This document shows positions 1 through 10,693 of a DNA stretch of 64,000 bases, piece after piece. The notes below the pieces were generated by a model. That model was given only the letters and a program-made list of their open reading frames with translations. It searched no databases and was not told the DNA's origin. Each line of letters starts with the position of its first letter. Positions within the stretch are counted from its first letter, which is position 1. Source of the stretch: Arthrinium phaeospermum. Lineage: Eukaryota > Ascomycota > Sordariomycetes > Amphisphaeriales > Apiosporaceae. The position numbers and the translations under genes were made by a program. Location of the stretch: contig QYRS01000012.1 of NCBI GenBank assembly GCA_006503535.1, positions 1,488,001 through 1,552,000 of the forward strand. The letters run 5' to 3'.

Positions 1-1292
1 GTAGCGGATCTGTCTAAGCATCAGTCATCTGCATCAGAGCACGAAGCGGCCCTAGCAGCTGCCCAGGAGGCTCTAGCCAAGGCGCAGGAACAGGTTGAAG
101 GTCTGGAGGCTGAACTTGTGAAGAACAAGGAGGCATCTGCCGCGGAGCTGGCGAAGGCTACGGACGAAGCCGACGATTACAGAGGGCAGCTCGCCGAGGC
201 CAAGATGAAGAGGTTCGAGCTGGAGGCGGAACTCGACGCCGTTCAAAACCAGAGGCCAGATACATCCATGGCCGACTCCCTCAAGGCCGAGCTGCAAGCG
301 ATGAAGCAAAGGCACGATGAGGACCTCGCCAAGCTCCAGGCTGCGTCCACGCAATCGAACGGCGAGACGGATAAGCTGAACCAAGAACTCGAGGCCAAGC
401 ACAAGGAAATGGCGCAGCTCACTGAGCAGCACCAGGCCGCCAAGGAAGACCTTGCCATTGCTCAGAAGGAGTTCGAAGCCCACAAGAACGAGACTGAAGC
501 AAAGATCAAGAAGCACGAAGTTGACTATAAGGATATTTATGAGAGCATGACCGCCATGGTAGAAGAGGAACAGAAGAAGCTGGCAGCTGCCATGAAAGAG
601 GCCGACGACATGAACGCGAAATTTGTGGCGATGGAGGAGGAGCAGAAGAAGATGGCTGGGGCCATCAAGGAGGCCAACGACATCAAGACCCGATTCGCCG
701 AGATGGAGGCGCAGTTGAAGGTCAAGGACGCCGAGATCGCCGAGGCCAAGGTTTGTTGATCCGGTTGTCCCAGCTAAGTACCTATTGGCGCGTCTGTTTT
801 AACCCTTCGGATTGTTTAGGCGGCATCCAAGCCGAAGGGCGGTCTTGCGGCGAGCAGATTTGCCACCTCGGAGGACGGCACGACCTCTGACCCATCATCT
901 CCAGCTGGCGAAGGTGAGGAGACCGAAAATTTCTCGACAGCCATGGCTTCGGTGCGCAGGACCCCCTTGTAACCCCTTCAAAACACCCTTTTGTATCACC
1001 TGCTCACTCCCACCCGCCAGTCCCCTCCCAAGCAGTCGTCGAATTGTACTCCGTCGTAGCTATAGCAACTAATATGTACATTTTTCTGCAGCTGGCGCAG
1101 TGTAACGTAACACTCAAGCAAATGCAAGAGATTGATGACGAGATGCGGGAAAGAAATCAGCGGTACGTGGTTGTGATGCGGCGCCTGTTCCCGCCCAGTA
1201 TGATGACGCTGAGGAATCTCTACTAACGCCCGGCGCGTAGCATGCTGAGGTCCATCACCGAAGCGACGCAGAGCACTGCCCAGGGCTCCTAG
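1..1292 (+). CDS. Coiled-coil protein, C-terminal part (5' end outside window)
   Basis: The reading frame is open from base 1. I model four exons: 1-750, 820-951, 1092-1162 and 1241-1292. The first intron has donor GTTTGT and acceptor TTTAG, the third has a CTACTAAC branch site, and the stop TAG is at 1290-1292. The long first exon is almost entirely Ala/Glu/Lys/Leu heptads, a long parallel coiled coil (residues 1 to about 250 of the visible part). The tail is Ser/Pro/Gly-rich and then a short helical end (KQMQEIDDEMRERNQR). A 24-residue unit is repeated in tandem (562-633 and 634-705). It resembles the myosin-tail or 'M protein repeat' proteins annotated in fungi and could be a golgin-like or spindle-pole scaffold. 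No catalytic domain is visible. Exons 2-4 rest on splice signals and frame continuity. The function is not recognised. Confidence 0.6.
562..705 (+). repeat. 24-codon tandem duplication within the coiled coil
   Basis: Two adjacent 72-nt units encode closely similar segments, one beginning EEEQKKLAAAMKEADDM and the other EEEQKKMAGAIKEANDI. The unit of 24 residues is not a multiple of seven. Confidence 0.8.
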
Positions 1293-2254
1293 ACGGAGTT
1301 TTGCGTGAAACTATGGCTTCTTCTCTCGGCCATCCGGCGGCGACTGCTCGGCCTTCTGTGGCCTTGGTGGTAGCGTTGCGGGTTGATTCATTCTTTCCCG
1401 TTCTCTCTATCTCTCTCGCGTCGTCGCATCTTAATCATTCGCCTTCTTGTTATTCTTCTTCTCGACCTTCTCTTTATTTAATCACGACGTACAGAGTATG
1501 ACTACATGTTGGAACCTCCTCAGCTTGTCTTTCCTAGTTGGGGGTTATGGGGGACTACTCCTGATGGGGGTGTGATGGGGCTACGAAACGACGGAACGAA
1601 CGACGAACGACGTTATCTCGGTCGGAATATTTTTCGATGGAGAAAGAAGAAGGAAAGCCTTGCCCCCCTTGTTTGTATTCTGCTCTTGAGATATATATAT
1701 ATACCCCGTTGCTGTCCCTATGCCTCGTCTTCTCTGCGCCCCCGCCTTCCACACCCACTGCATGTTGAACGTGCAGTTATTCATGTATATGCCCCGCTGA
1801 ACTCTGTGGGTATGAGGATATTCTGTCGTTGTAAATAAGACATGTATCCTGTGGCGAGTGCGTGTGATACCGGACGTGACGGAATGCCCTTGCAGCCGCC
1901 CCTTTTAGAGAGGTGGAATGGAGGACCGTCCCACAAATGGTGCTGCTTGGTTTGGGAATCGGGGGTTGTACAAGGCACCAAGCATTTTATGCATCTACAC
2001 TGCTCCTTCTGGCGCAGCTTACAGGCGCTCTTCCGACGCCTCAGAATAGAAGAGTATGCTCTCCGGTACATTTCATCATCAGTACGTGCAAACCAAGCCA
2101 ACACTCCGAGTGCTTTAAATTTGACATGCGTAGATTTGAAGAATAAGACGTTGTTTGTGTGTACTTAGATTCAGTCATTCAACAAATGGCGTATATACAA
2201 TGAAGACATCATATCATGTAGTCTAGCACAATGGCCTCAAGATCATCATCACAT
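1293..2254. other. Convergent intergenic region, no gene seen
   Basis: This holds the 3' regions of the coiled-coil gene and the P450 gene, which converge. It contains a short (AT)n tract at about 1690-1703. ORFs of 60-110 codons on both strands show no recognisable domain or codon bias. Confidence 0.6.
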
Positions 2255-4190
2255 TCACGCGTGTGCTGCCATGGCTAACTTCTCAGCATCGTGACCCTCG
2301 GGTCGCACCATAACCCTAGGCTCGAACATGGCCTGGAAGTTCTGCTGCTTGACGAACCAAGCGTTGACGAGTTTCCACTCCTCGTTGGGGTCCTTGAAGC
2401 GGATCTGGAAGTTACCCGTGCGTTAGTAAAATAGTTACCCGTGCGTTAGTAAAATACTCACAAAAAGGACAGACAAAAGGAAGCGCACACAGCCCAGGGA
2501 GACGAAGAAGAAGAAGAAGAAAGACTTACCTCAAACCGCCGCAGCAGACTCGGGACCACCTTGTAAATCTCCAGTAAGCTAATGTTCTTGCCGATACAAG
2601 TCCGACTGCCCATCCCGAACTGGAACATCATCCCATTCATCTCGCGAATCTTCTTCTCCTGCTCCACCCGCTCGACCGGTCCCGCCGCCTTCTCGTCCAC
2701 GAGCCATCGCTCGGGACGATAGGCCTCGACGTCCTCGCCCCAGATCTCGGGTCGCCGGTGGATGATCCACGCGGAGCAGCCGACGATAGTGCCGCCCTTG
2801 ACGAAGTGGCCCGCAATCTCGGCGCCCTGCGGCGGCACGATGCGCTCGAGCGGCAGGCCGGCCGCCGGATGCATCCGGAAGGCCTCCTTGATGCAGGCGT
2901 CGAGGTAGGGCAGCTTCTGCGACTCGCCCCACGTGACCAGGCCCGTCTCGTAGTCCGAGAACTCGCCGCGCCGCGCAAAGTCGTCGAGCTCGGCCCGCAG
3001 CGACGTCAGCGCCGCCGGGTTGCGGAGCAGATAGTAGAAGACGCTGCCCAGGGAGATGGCCGTCGTCTCGGAGCCCGCAAACGCCATGGAGACGGCCATG
3101 GTCTGCACCAGGGTGTCGCTCATGAAGTCGGGCCGCGCCTCGCGGGCGGCCAAGAACTTGGAAAGCAGGTCGGGCGACTTGGTGTCGACCTTGGCGTCCG
3201 CCACGGGGAGGAGAGGGCCCTTGGGATCGTTGAGATAGCCAGGGCCCAGCCGTTCGGCCATCCGGGTGCGGGCGAAGCGTGCGACGGGGAACGTCGAGTC
3301 GATGAAGCCCCACTGCGAAAGCTTCAAGTAGATGGGGTTCTTAAGGAGAAGGCGGTCGAGGTATGGGATTTGTCCGATCTTGTAGCAGGTTAGATTTGTG
3401 TCGTACAGTTCAGCGGAAAAGATACTCACCGGAGCAACATAGAGGAACAACTTGCTAAGATAGCTGACAATGCCGTCAATGTCTTCGTTCTTCTCTATAA
3501 ACCCGTGCCGCTTGCTGTAGGTGATCTCCCCAATCACATCAAAGGCGTAAAATTGCAGCCACTTGGTGAAATCGCATCCGTCTATGTTGTTGGCAAAGAG
3601 TCGCTCCGTCTGGTCCAAGAAGAGCTTTGTGGTGTTATCTACGAAAGGCTCGTACTGGACCAGCGCAGACATGCTGAATGCCGCATTGACGCATCGTCGG
3701 AACTGCGAATGAAAATCGTTGTCCGTTGTGCTGAAGAGGGACGCTAGGCTATGCCCCTTTACTACGGATTGTTGAACCACGTAGAATTCAGACTGCAGTA
3801 TAGGTCGGCATCAGCTACATAGCGTGGCAGATAGACAGGTCTGGGGTTTACCTTGACGAATCCCTTGTTAAGCCCGTATATAGTCTTGAGGGCCTTGGGG
3901 TCGGCGAATGAAAGTGAGTTGGGACCCAGACGAACGACATCGCCGTATTTGGCGTGGAGTTTCTGGTGGGTGACTTCCGGTCGTTGACCCAAGACATCCC
4001 AGAACCTCCACCAGTCTGTGAAGGATGCGAGAAGAGGTCCTGGATACCGATTCAAACCGTTGTTGAATCTGTTCTTGAAGAGCCACCCTAATGTTGCAGC
4101 AATAACAATCGGCAGCCAGTACTGAGTAATAACGCTCAGAAGAACCGACCTACTGGCACCGCCGTCGATGGATTCGTCACTGCTACTCAT
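2255..4190 (-). CDS. Cytochrome P450 monooxygenase, pisatin-demethylase-like
   Basis: Heme-thiolate monooxygenase anchored in the ER membrane. Four exons on the minus strand (4190-3852, 3792-3430, 3378-2530, 2404-2255) join in frame to give 566 residues, the normal length for a fungal P450. Visible landmarks are an N-terminal membrane anchor (residues about 14-37), the proline hinge YPGP, the I-helix AGSETT (about 334), the K-helix EAFR (about 398), RPERW, and the heme motif FQFGMGSRTCIG with ligand Cys about 495. The stretch after the heme Cys, SRTCIGKNISLLEIYK, is typical of the pisatin-demethylase-like fungal family. Substrate is unknown. No biosynthetic partners lie next to it. The ATG at 4190-4188 is chosen because it directly precedes the membrane anchor. 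The frame extends further upstream without family similarity. Unlike its neighbours this gene has no frameshift. Confidence 0.93.
2410..2455 (-). repeat. 23-bp tandem duplication in the last P450 intron (two branch sites)
   Basis: Two perfect 23-bp copies (2410-2432 and 2433-2455) lie just upstream of the 3' splice site of the 2405-2529 intron. On the transcribed strand each copy contains TACTAAC (plus-strand 2422-2428 and 2445-2451), the ideal branch site. Confidence 0.9.
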
Positions 4191-6504
4191 TTTATACACC
4201 CTTATACCAATGCCACGGGGATGAGTGCCGTTCAGTGAAGGGGGGCCTGTGATCTCGGTGGTTTCTAGCGGGTTGTTGAAACCGCTAAGAACGAGTCGTT
4301 TCGTGTAGGGACGGACGACGAGGAGATCAAACTGACAAAAACGAAGAGATAAATGAAAAGAAGAGGGAGGCAAGATAGGTCGGGTACGGAGGTTCAAATA
4401 CGAGGATACTTAAGTCGAGACCGGCCATGGACTAGGTAGGTGGCCGGGCCAAGATGCGGGTGTCATATTATGTAGATAGTATGGAGTATTGGGGCTTATC
4501 GGAAGGCCGCTTCTCAGTGGCCACTTGCCAGCTATGCGGCCCAACCGAGCCGACAGGATATCCTCACGTCGTTCTGCTAAGACCCCCGGTTCTCGTGACT
4601 CGGCCAACTAATGCATATCAGGAAAACAGACGGCTGAGAGTTGGAGAGTGATGTCTACACTGGTAGACAACACTTCGGCATGATGCTGCCTCCGAACATA
4701 CCGGTCGGCACAAACGTAACTTTCCCCAAAGGTTCTGTCTATATTGGTTCAACAAGCTAACTGTGCTGTGTGCTGTTTCGACGACATCGTCAAAGCCGGG
4801 GGTTTGGTCAATGATGGGATCCGCGGCTCTTGCACGTCATTAGCGTAGATGTGTGGGGTCACGAAGCAAGACCCCAGCCAACGGTACATGGATGACCTGC
4901 AACACCTAGAGAATCCACGGGCTTGCCGCTTAGTCGTGACTGACTGAGACCGTGGAACTGGACAGAGGACAGATAGCGTTGAAGCGATGCTTGCTGCTGA
5001 CACCAGCAGTGATGGGGTTGGAGGTTTCGGCAGATGTGTGATCCAATAGGCTGAGTGGATGCGCGACGAACTAGCAGCGGTTCCCCAGAATTGGGAAATA
5101 GTCCAGGTCTTGGTAAGATGGGGACGGTAAATCGCTGCGGACGCTGGACGGGCAGTTTGGCCCGGGTTGATTGGCGGAAGGGGATTAATTCTCCCTGAAT
5201 GCCTCCCGGGTACAGTAGGCTGCTGGCGACCCCAGCTGGCCCCAACTTTTTGATAAATCCGGGGGACGGAAAGCCCTCCTACCCTCGGGGTTTGTTTGGG
5301 CTTGTGGGGTTCTCGATGTGGGTGATCTTGCATTTGCGCATCCCTCTTGCCTCTCTCGTCGTATACTGGAGACATGCGGATCTTCTGTGCCCTGTGTAGC
5401 CGATGGCCGACGCAAGGGCAGAGTATATCTGTCTGGGCCCGCGGCTCGAAACACCGATCCACCCTCGGCTCTCAGAGTCGGAAAATGTGCCCCCTTGTCT
5501 CTTCTACCTCGGGGGGAATTGGGCTGCGCAATTGCCGTATGTCGCATGCGCAGTTCAACATGCACCACCGGTCGTGCATAAAAGCGCTCAGCTAGACTGC
5601 TGCGGCCAATACTCGGCAGTTGTCAAGCAGACCAAGCTTGACTGGGGAGATGGCAAGCATTTGCAATTGCCACCTGCTGATGAGTTCAACCGATGACTTG
5701 ACATGCGCGCCAATTCATTTGCCGCTGTTACACACATGTTTTTGGGTATTACAAAACGTGGTATGGGCCTTCCAATGTCGGTTTCCTAGGTATGTTGCGT
5801 AATCAATGAAAGTCGCAGTCACAGTCGCAAGGCAACCAAACAGAGGTTACTGAATGCACCTTCCTCCTTCTCTGACCACAGCCTCCTGGGAAGCTGCCAA
5901 GCGCACCAATGTCGTAGTCAAGGAAACGTCTGCACCCTTGAAGTATGCCAATATCTTCAATCTTGGGTTTCCAGCATCGTATTAGGTATACATGTACATA
6001 GTTTTAGCGAGGCACCATTAATGGATCTTCAAGGACGATGCTGCGTTCCTCTGTTGTCATATGCGTCGATTTTCCGTGCTCTTACTTCTTGGACCACATC
6101 TACCACCCGTTTCTGTAGGATAGTATCATGCATGCAATGTGTGATATCTTCTTCATCGCTCGAATGCATCTCTTCCTCCCCTTTGGCTCCCTACTAGAAC
6201 AATGCTAATAGGTTGTAGCACGTTCCCAGTACGCCCAGGGCCTGTACCGGGCCTTCACACCGTAACTCACTGGTAAAGTGCTTTTCCTGTAGGCAGCTTA
6301 CTGTTACGCATCTTATCAAAGGTACCAAATCCTTCAGCAGGTTGGGTATTGACGTTGGTTTGCCAGAAGGCTTCATTGTTTGGCATCTCGAGTAAACTAA
6401 TTCATTCTGGAGCAACAGGGCGCATCTACTCTGTCCGCCTACTTATGTACCATGAAACATTGTTGAGAATGCGTGGTGTGGCCTAAACGATATCCTGTCT
6501 TTGT
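4191..6504. other. 2.3-kb intergenic region (P450 promoter, PGDH 3' side)
   Basis: Both flanking genes run leftward, so the left part should be the P450 5' UTR and promoter and the right part the PGDH 3' region. Overlapping ORFs on both strands between 4749 and 5700 (up to 237 codons) have no recognisable domain and look like chance ORFs in GC-rich DNA. Nothing else is visible. Confidence 0.55.
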
Positions 6505-8270
6505 TCACAGCTGGACCAGACTGACGTCCAAGATGCCCTCAGCAGTCTTCAGGTCGTCCACCACCTCCTTGCCAACGACACCGTTGACCCCTAGGATCAT
6601 GAGCGCCTCGTCACCGCCTTTTCCATTCGGGGCAGAGGGTTCCACACCGGCCACTGCTGAATCAACCCTGGTCAGACTGTCCATTGTTGGTTCTCCATTG
6701 GACTCCAGGCTCGCCACTGTCATGAAGCGAATGTTGATCCCGTGCTTCCCAAGCGCCGTGCCTACGCCACCGATCTTACCGGGCTCGTCATAGTTGTGCA
6801 GAATAAGAAGCGTGCCTTCGGGGGTAAAGCTAGACGTGAACTTGTCCAACTTCGAAATGTAAACTGTGTTGCCCGACACATATCCCTCGATGACTTGCTC
6901 GCTACGCTTGTCCTTGTCGACAGAGCGCAAGGTCACGAGCGAGGCAAACGTCTGGCTGTCGCTTGTCTCGTGCGTGTGCATCTCATTAATTACCAGCCCC
7001 TTTTCCTTGGCAATGAGGTTCGCGTTGACAATGTTCACATCCCGGCCTCCAGAGTCGGAGATGGTCGAGACGAGTCCCTTGACTAGGGCTGCAAACAGAG
7101 GGCGCGTGTTGGTGATGGATGCCAGGTCGCCCTGGTACACAAGCTCGAACTTGCGGCCGCCGAGCGTCTTACCTTTGGCGCCGACGAAATGTTGCGTGTA
7201 GAGTCCGCCCATCTTCTCGACCAGTTTGACGAAGGGCTGGAGTTTTCGGTATTCTTCTGGCAGAATCAGAGGTGCGTTGACAGCACTTGTTGGAAGACCC
7301 CCTTTTAAGATGAGAAGCACCTGACCGCATACATCAAGACTAACATTTTCTTGAGCCTCGACGGTGCTCGCACCTAGGTGAGGAGTGGAAATCACCTTGG
7401 GATGGCCCGCCAGCTGTGCAGCCACACTGCCCTTCTCGGGTGGTTCTTTTGTGAAGACGTCGAGCCCTGCCCCGCAATCCAACCTTCTTCCAATGCCTTG
7501 AGCAAGGCAGCCTCGTTGTATACCCCGCCACGCGCAACATTCAAGACACGAGCAGTCTTCTTCATCTTCTTGAACTCTTCCTCGCCCAACAGATCCAGCG
7601 TGCTGGCGAGCAGTGGCGTGTGGATGGTCAAGAAATCCACCAGAGGAAGCAGGTCAGCCAAGCTCGCCACCAGCTCCACGTTGGCTTGCCTCGCCAGGTC
7701 GGCGCTCGCATAGGGGTCGACGGCCACGACCTTCATGCCCAGGCCCACGCACATTCGGGCCACCTTCATGCCGACCTTGCCCAGCCCGATGATGCCGAGC
7801 GTCTTGTGACCGACCTCGACGCCGACGAGCTTGCTGCGCTCCCACTTGCCCTCCTTGAAAGTCCGGTCCGCGCGTCCGATGTTGCGCGCCGAGGCGAGCA
7901 GGAGCGCCACCGTGTGCTCCGCGGCCGCCACGATGTTGCCGGAGGGCGAGTTGACGACAATGATGCCCTGGGCTGTCGCCGCGTCCACGTCAATGTTGTC
8001 GACCCCCACTCCCGCCCGGGCCACGACGCGAAGCTTGACGCCGGCGGCGAGGATCTTGGCCGTGACCTTGGTCTCCGAGCGAACGATCAGCCCGTGATAG
8101 GAGGGGATGGCTTCCAGCAGCTCTTCTGCGGAGAGCCCGGGCCGCAGGTCGACCTCGAAATCCGAGGCGAGCATAGACAAGCCATCTGGTGACACTTTCT
8201 CCGGAACCAAGATCCGTGGCTTACCAGGGCTGTCGGTCGGGCCTCGCTCAATATGATGAGTAGCAGGCAT
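6505..8270 (-). CDS. SER3: D-3-phosphoglycerate dehydrogenase (one frameshift)
   Basis: Oxidises 3-phosphoglycerate to 3-phosphohydroxypyruvate with NAD+, the first step of cytosolic serine synthesis. It is intronless, about 588 residues once the break is allowed for, which matches the long type-I enzyme. In order: substrate-binding start (ILVPEKVSPDG), catalytic-domain Arg/Gly loop (ARAGVGVDNIDV), Rossmann motif GIIGLGKVG (about 158), NVARGGV (about 245), catalytic-His segment TPHLGAST (about 297), an allosteric substrate-binding (ASB) domain, and a C-terminal ACT domain (LILHNYDEPGKIGGVG). The frame breaks at 7470-7473, inside the conserved WIAGAGLDVF: a run of four C on the plus strand where five would keep frame. 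No intron fits there. A sequencing error is likelier than a pseudogene for a core biosynthetic gene. Confidence 0.93.
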
Positions 8271-9297
8271 CTTACTGACAGATATCGATTGGCACGCAGA
8301 TAAAGTGAGTTATAAGATACAAGTTCAAAGGTATACAGGCAGGAGGGTTGTTGGTTTGAAGTTCAGCAGTATAAGTTGGAGAAGATGGATTGAAGTTTAT
8401 CCTTCCCAAACATGACGTGAGTAGCCTGAACTTTGAGGTCGAGTCGCCTTTCCAACCTGCTGTTACTCAAGTGAGGGGTCTCTGAGTTGCTCCTTCTTCT
8501 TCAAACAAGAGTGCTACATGTAAGCTGCATGTAGGTACACGTCACCCCTTTCTAACTGGACATAGATAGGCACTGAGGTCGAGGCCATCTTGACCAGCCG
8601 CCCTTGATGCAAGCCCTCCTCCAAGCGGCTCGTTCGCAGACACTTTCCTGGCCCACGTAGGGAAGGTGAACACGCTTCATACGCCAGTAGGTTAGGGGGG
8701 TCGCAATCGGTTCCCGCCAGAAGCGCCCCTTTATGGGGGTAACGGTCCAGGGAGCCTTCCCCTAAGGGGGATGTGCAGTTTGAGAAGGAGACTGGTCCAA
8801 TAGCAGCTGCATGGTCCAGTAATTAACCGTTGCGATTGGGGGCAGAGCTGCGCCTAGGTTACCCCGCAAACGTATTCGCCAAAGGGAGCGAGCGACATAG
8901 CCTTTCCCCCACGCTCCTCCAAAGCTTGGCAAAGCGATGTGGGATTTTAGTCGATCTGGTTCACGCAATCAAAAAACAGTTGCAGAATACATAGTTGCAG
9001 CGAGTTGCAGCGTCCTCTGGCGGAGGTGATAAACAACTAGGAAAAGGAGGAAGGCACAATAGACCAAGTAGCCATTATGCAGTGGGTTCCCTTTTGGCTC
9101 TGCTTTGGTTTGATCGGTATCTACGCCTCTGTCCAAGGTTCAATTTCAGTTGCTACATGTAGTTCCACGGCCTCTAAAAACTATGGGAGTTAGGGATGTC
9201 AGTCAGCAGCGGGGTAACCGACGACGCCTCTAGGTATGATGCTGCTCGATGTCAACTGCATCTTCACCATTCGTATATGGTGACCGCCTCGCACGCT
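8271..9297. other. PGDH upstream region, no gene seen
   Basis: About 1 kb between the PGDH start and the end of the AIF-like gene, both leftward. It should contain the PGDH promoter. I see no ORF with a recognisable domain, no RNA gene and no repeat. Confidence 0.55.
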
Positions 9298-10693
9298 TCA
9301 CGCGACTTGCTTCTCTGATTCGTAATCATCTTCAAAAGGCTTAACACCCAAACGTTTCCATGCTCCTGCAGACATGAGGGCAAGGTTCTTTCCTTGCTAT
9401 GCCACCATAGCTCCGTCTTCCCATCACCCACGTGTGAGATCGACTTGTCCTATTTTGTCTGTTAGCCCGAACTGCAGATAAACCGTTGTAAATGCGCCTC
9501 TACTTACCAGTCCTAGCGTTAGCTTGATGACGCCCTCTCCCCAGAATGGCTTATACGTTTTAGTTGGGGAGTTGTTGGTCGCTGCCCGGACGACGTTTAA
9601 GCCAACGACCATGGCCTGTCGCATTGCAGCGCGTGCGTTGGGATTGTCGATGCCAACATCAGCAACATCGCCGCACACATATACGTTGGACAACTTCGCG
9701 TCCTGAATCTGCAACGTCGGTTTGACACGGATAGTACCCGTGGGCGAGATGGCTTCCGGCGCCAATCCAGCCATAATACTGGACGAAGGTTTCTGTCCCG
9801 TACAATTGACCTACTAGACTGTTAGCCTGTCATGGAATGTCTCTTGCCAAAGGGGTCTGCTTACCAGAAAGTCGCACTCGATTCTTCTACCAGACTGTAG
9901 AGTGACCTCTCCTTCGACGATACTGCTGCTTGCCGTTCTTTCCTGGAGAATCGGTTCGACACCAAGATCTTCCAGACCTCGCAGGGCTGCGGCTTGCAGC
10001 TCGGGCCCAAATCGATGCATTACGGCTTTCCTCGAATGTACCAGAGTGACATGCTTCTCGGGATACCTCTGCTTTGCATCCGCCGCGAGCTCCGCCGGCT
10101 GCGCCGCCGCCTACCACTACCAAATGCTGCGCCTGCTTGATGTTGCGCTGCATGTCTTGCATGAGAGCTATTCCGTCAGCCTTGGTATCAGCAGCGACCC
10201 TGGAAGGTAGCCCTTCCGTTGCGCCAGATCCGGTAGCTACCACCAAGAAAGCGTACGGGATCTGCTCCTGGCTCTTCTCCAACCAGACACTGTCCCTGCC
10301 GACCTGGGCCACCCGCTCGTGGACCCAACGAACCCGATCCTCTGGTAAACCTTTCAGATAAGGGCCGTAGGGTATGAAGGCCTTGTGCTCCTGTTCCACC
10401 ACGCAGAACCGCGGCAGCACCATGTGAAATGGAAATGCGAATGGGGCTCTATGATGACCACGCGGTACGGGCTCTTCGGGGAGGTTAGAGGCGATGACCC
10501 TGGCCGCGTGGTAACCGGCATACGAAGCCCCGATGATGACTATGTTTTGAATCTCGTCGTGATTCGTGAGTGGCGGCCGCGATACGAATTGGATCCGGCG
10601 ATATTTGTTCTCAACGGAGTCCCAGGCCACCTCTCCAAGAAGGTGGAATACGTGAGCGACGAAGCTTGCGATCAGCCCTGCCTTCTGGAGCAT
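9298..10693 (-). CDS. AIF/FSP1-like FAD-dependent NAD(P)H oxidoreductase (four frame breaks)
   Basis: Member of the AIF/AMID (FSP1) flavoprotein family (Pyr_redox_2 fold), usually membrane-associated NAD(P)H:quinone oxidoreductases. Exons 10693-9865, 9810-9508 and 9449-9298 give about 428 residues after repair, usual for the family. Seen: an N-terminal hydrophobic helix, FAD-binding IVIIGASYAGYHAAR, ATGSG, the NAD-binding VVVGGGAAG, FAD-site VYVCGDVADVG, and a conserved C-terminus (SAGAWKRLGVKPFED). Frame breaks relative to the family: near 10468-10471 (+1 or -2), 10420-10421 (TGG should be TGGG, before VLPRF), 10092-10094 (two bases missing in GAAGVELA) and about 9385-9388 (one base missing). 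A 5' UTR intron with acceptor TTTCAG probably ends just before the ATG, so the in-frame extension to 10768 is not used. Either poor sequence or a decayed copy. Confidence 0.85.

Noticed and set aside
4749..5700. Overlapping ORFs of up to 237 codons in the P450 upstream region
   Set aside because: ORFs overlap on both strands, with no domain, no intron signals and odd Pro/Arg/Ser composition; chance ORFs in GC-rich DNA.
7340..7540. An intron to explain the PGDH frame break
   Set aside because: The only GT...AG pair that restores frame would be about 20 nt, too short to splice. A homopolymer indel explains it better.
2255..10693. P450, PGDH and oxidoreductase as a secondary-metabolite cluster
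   Set aside because: No backbone synthase, transferase or transporter is nearby. PGDH is primary metabolism.
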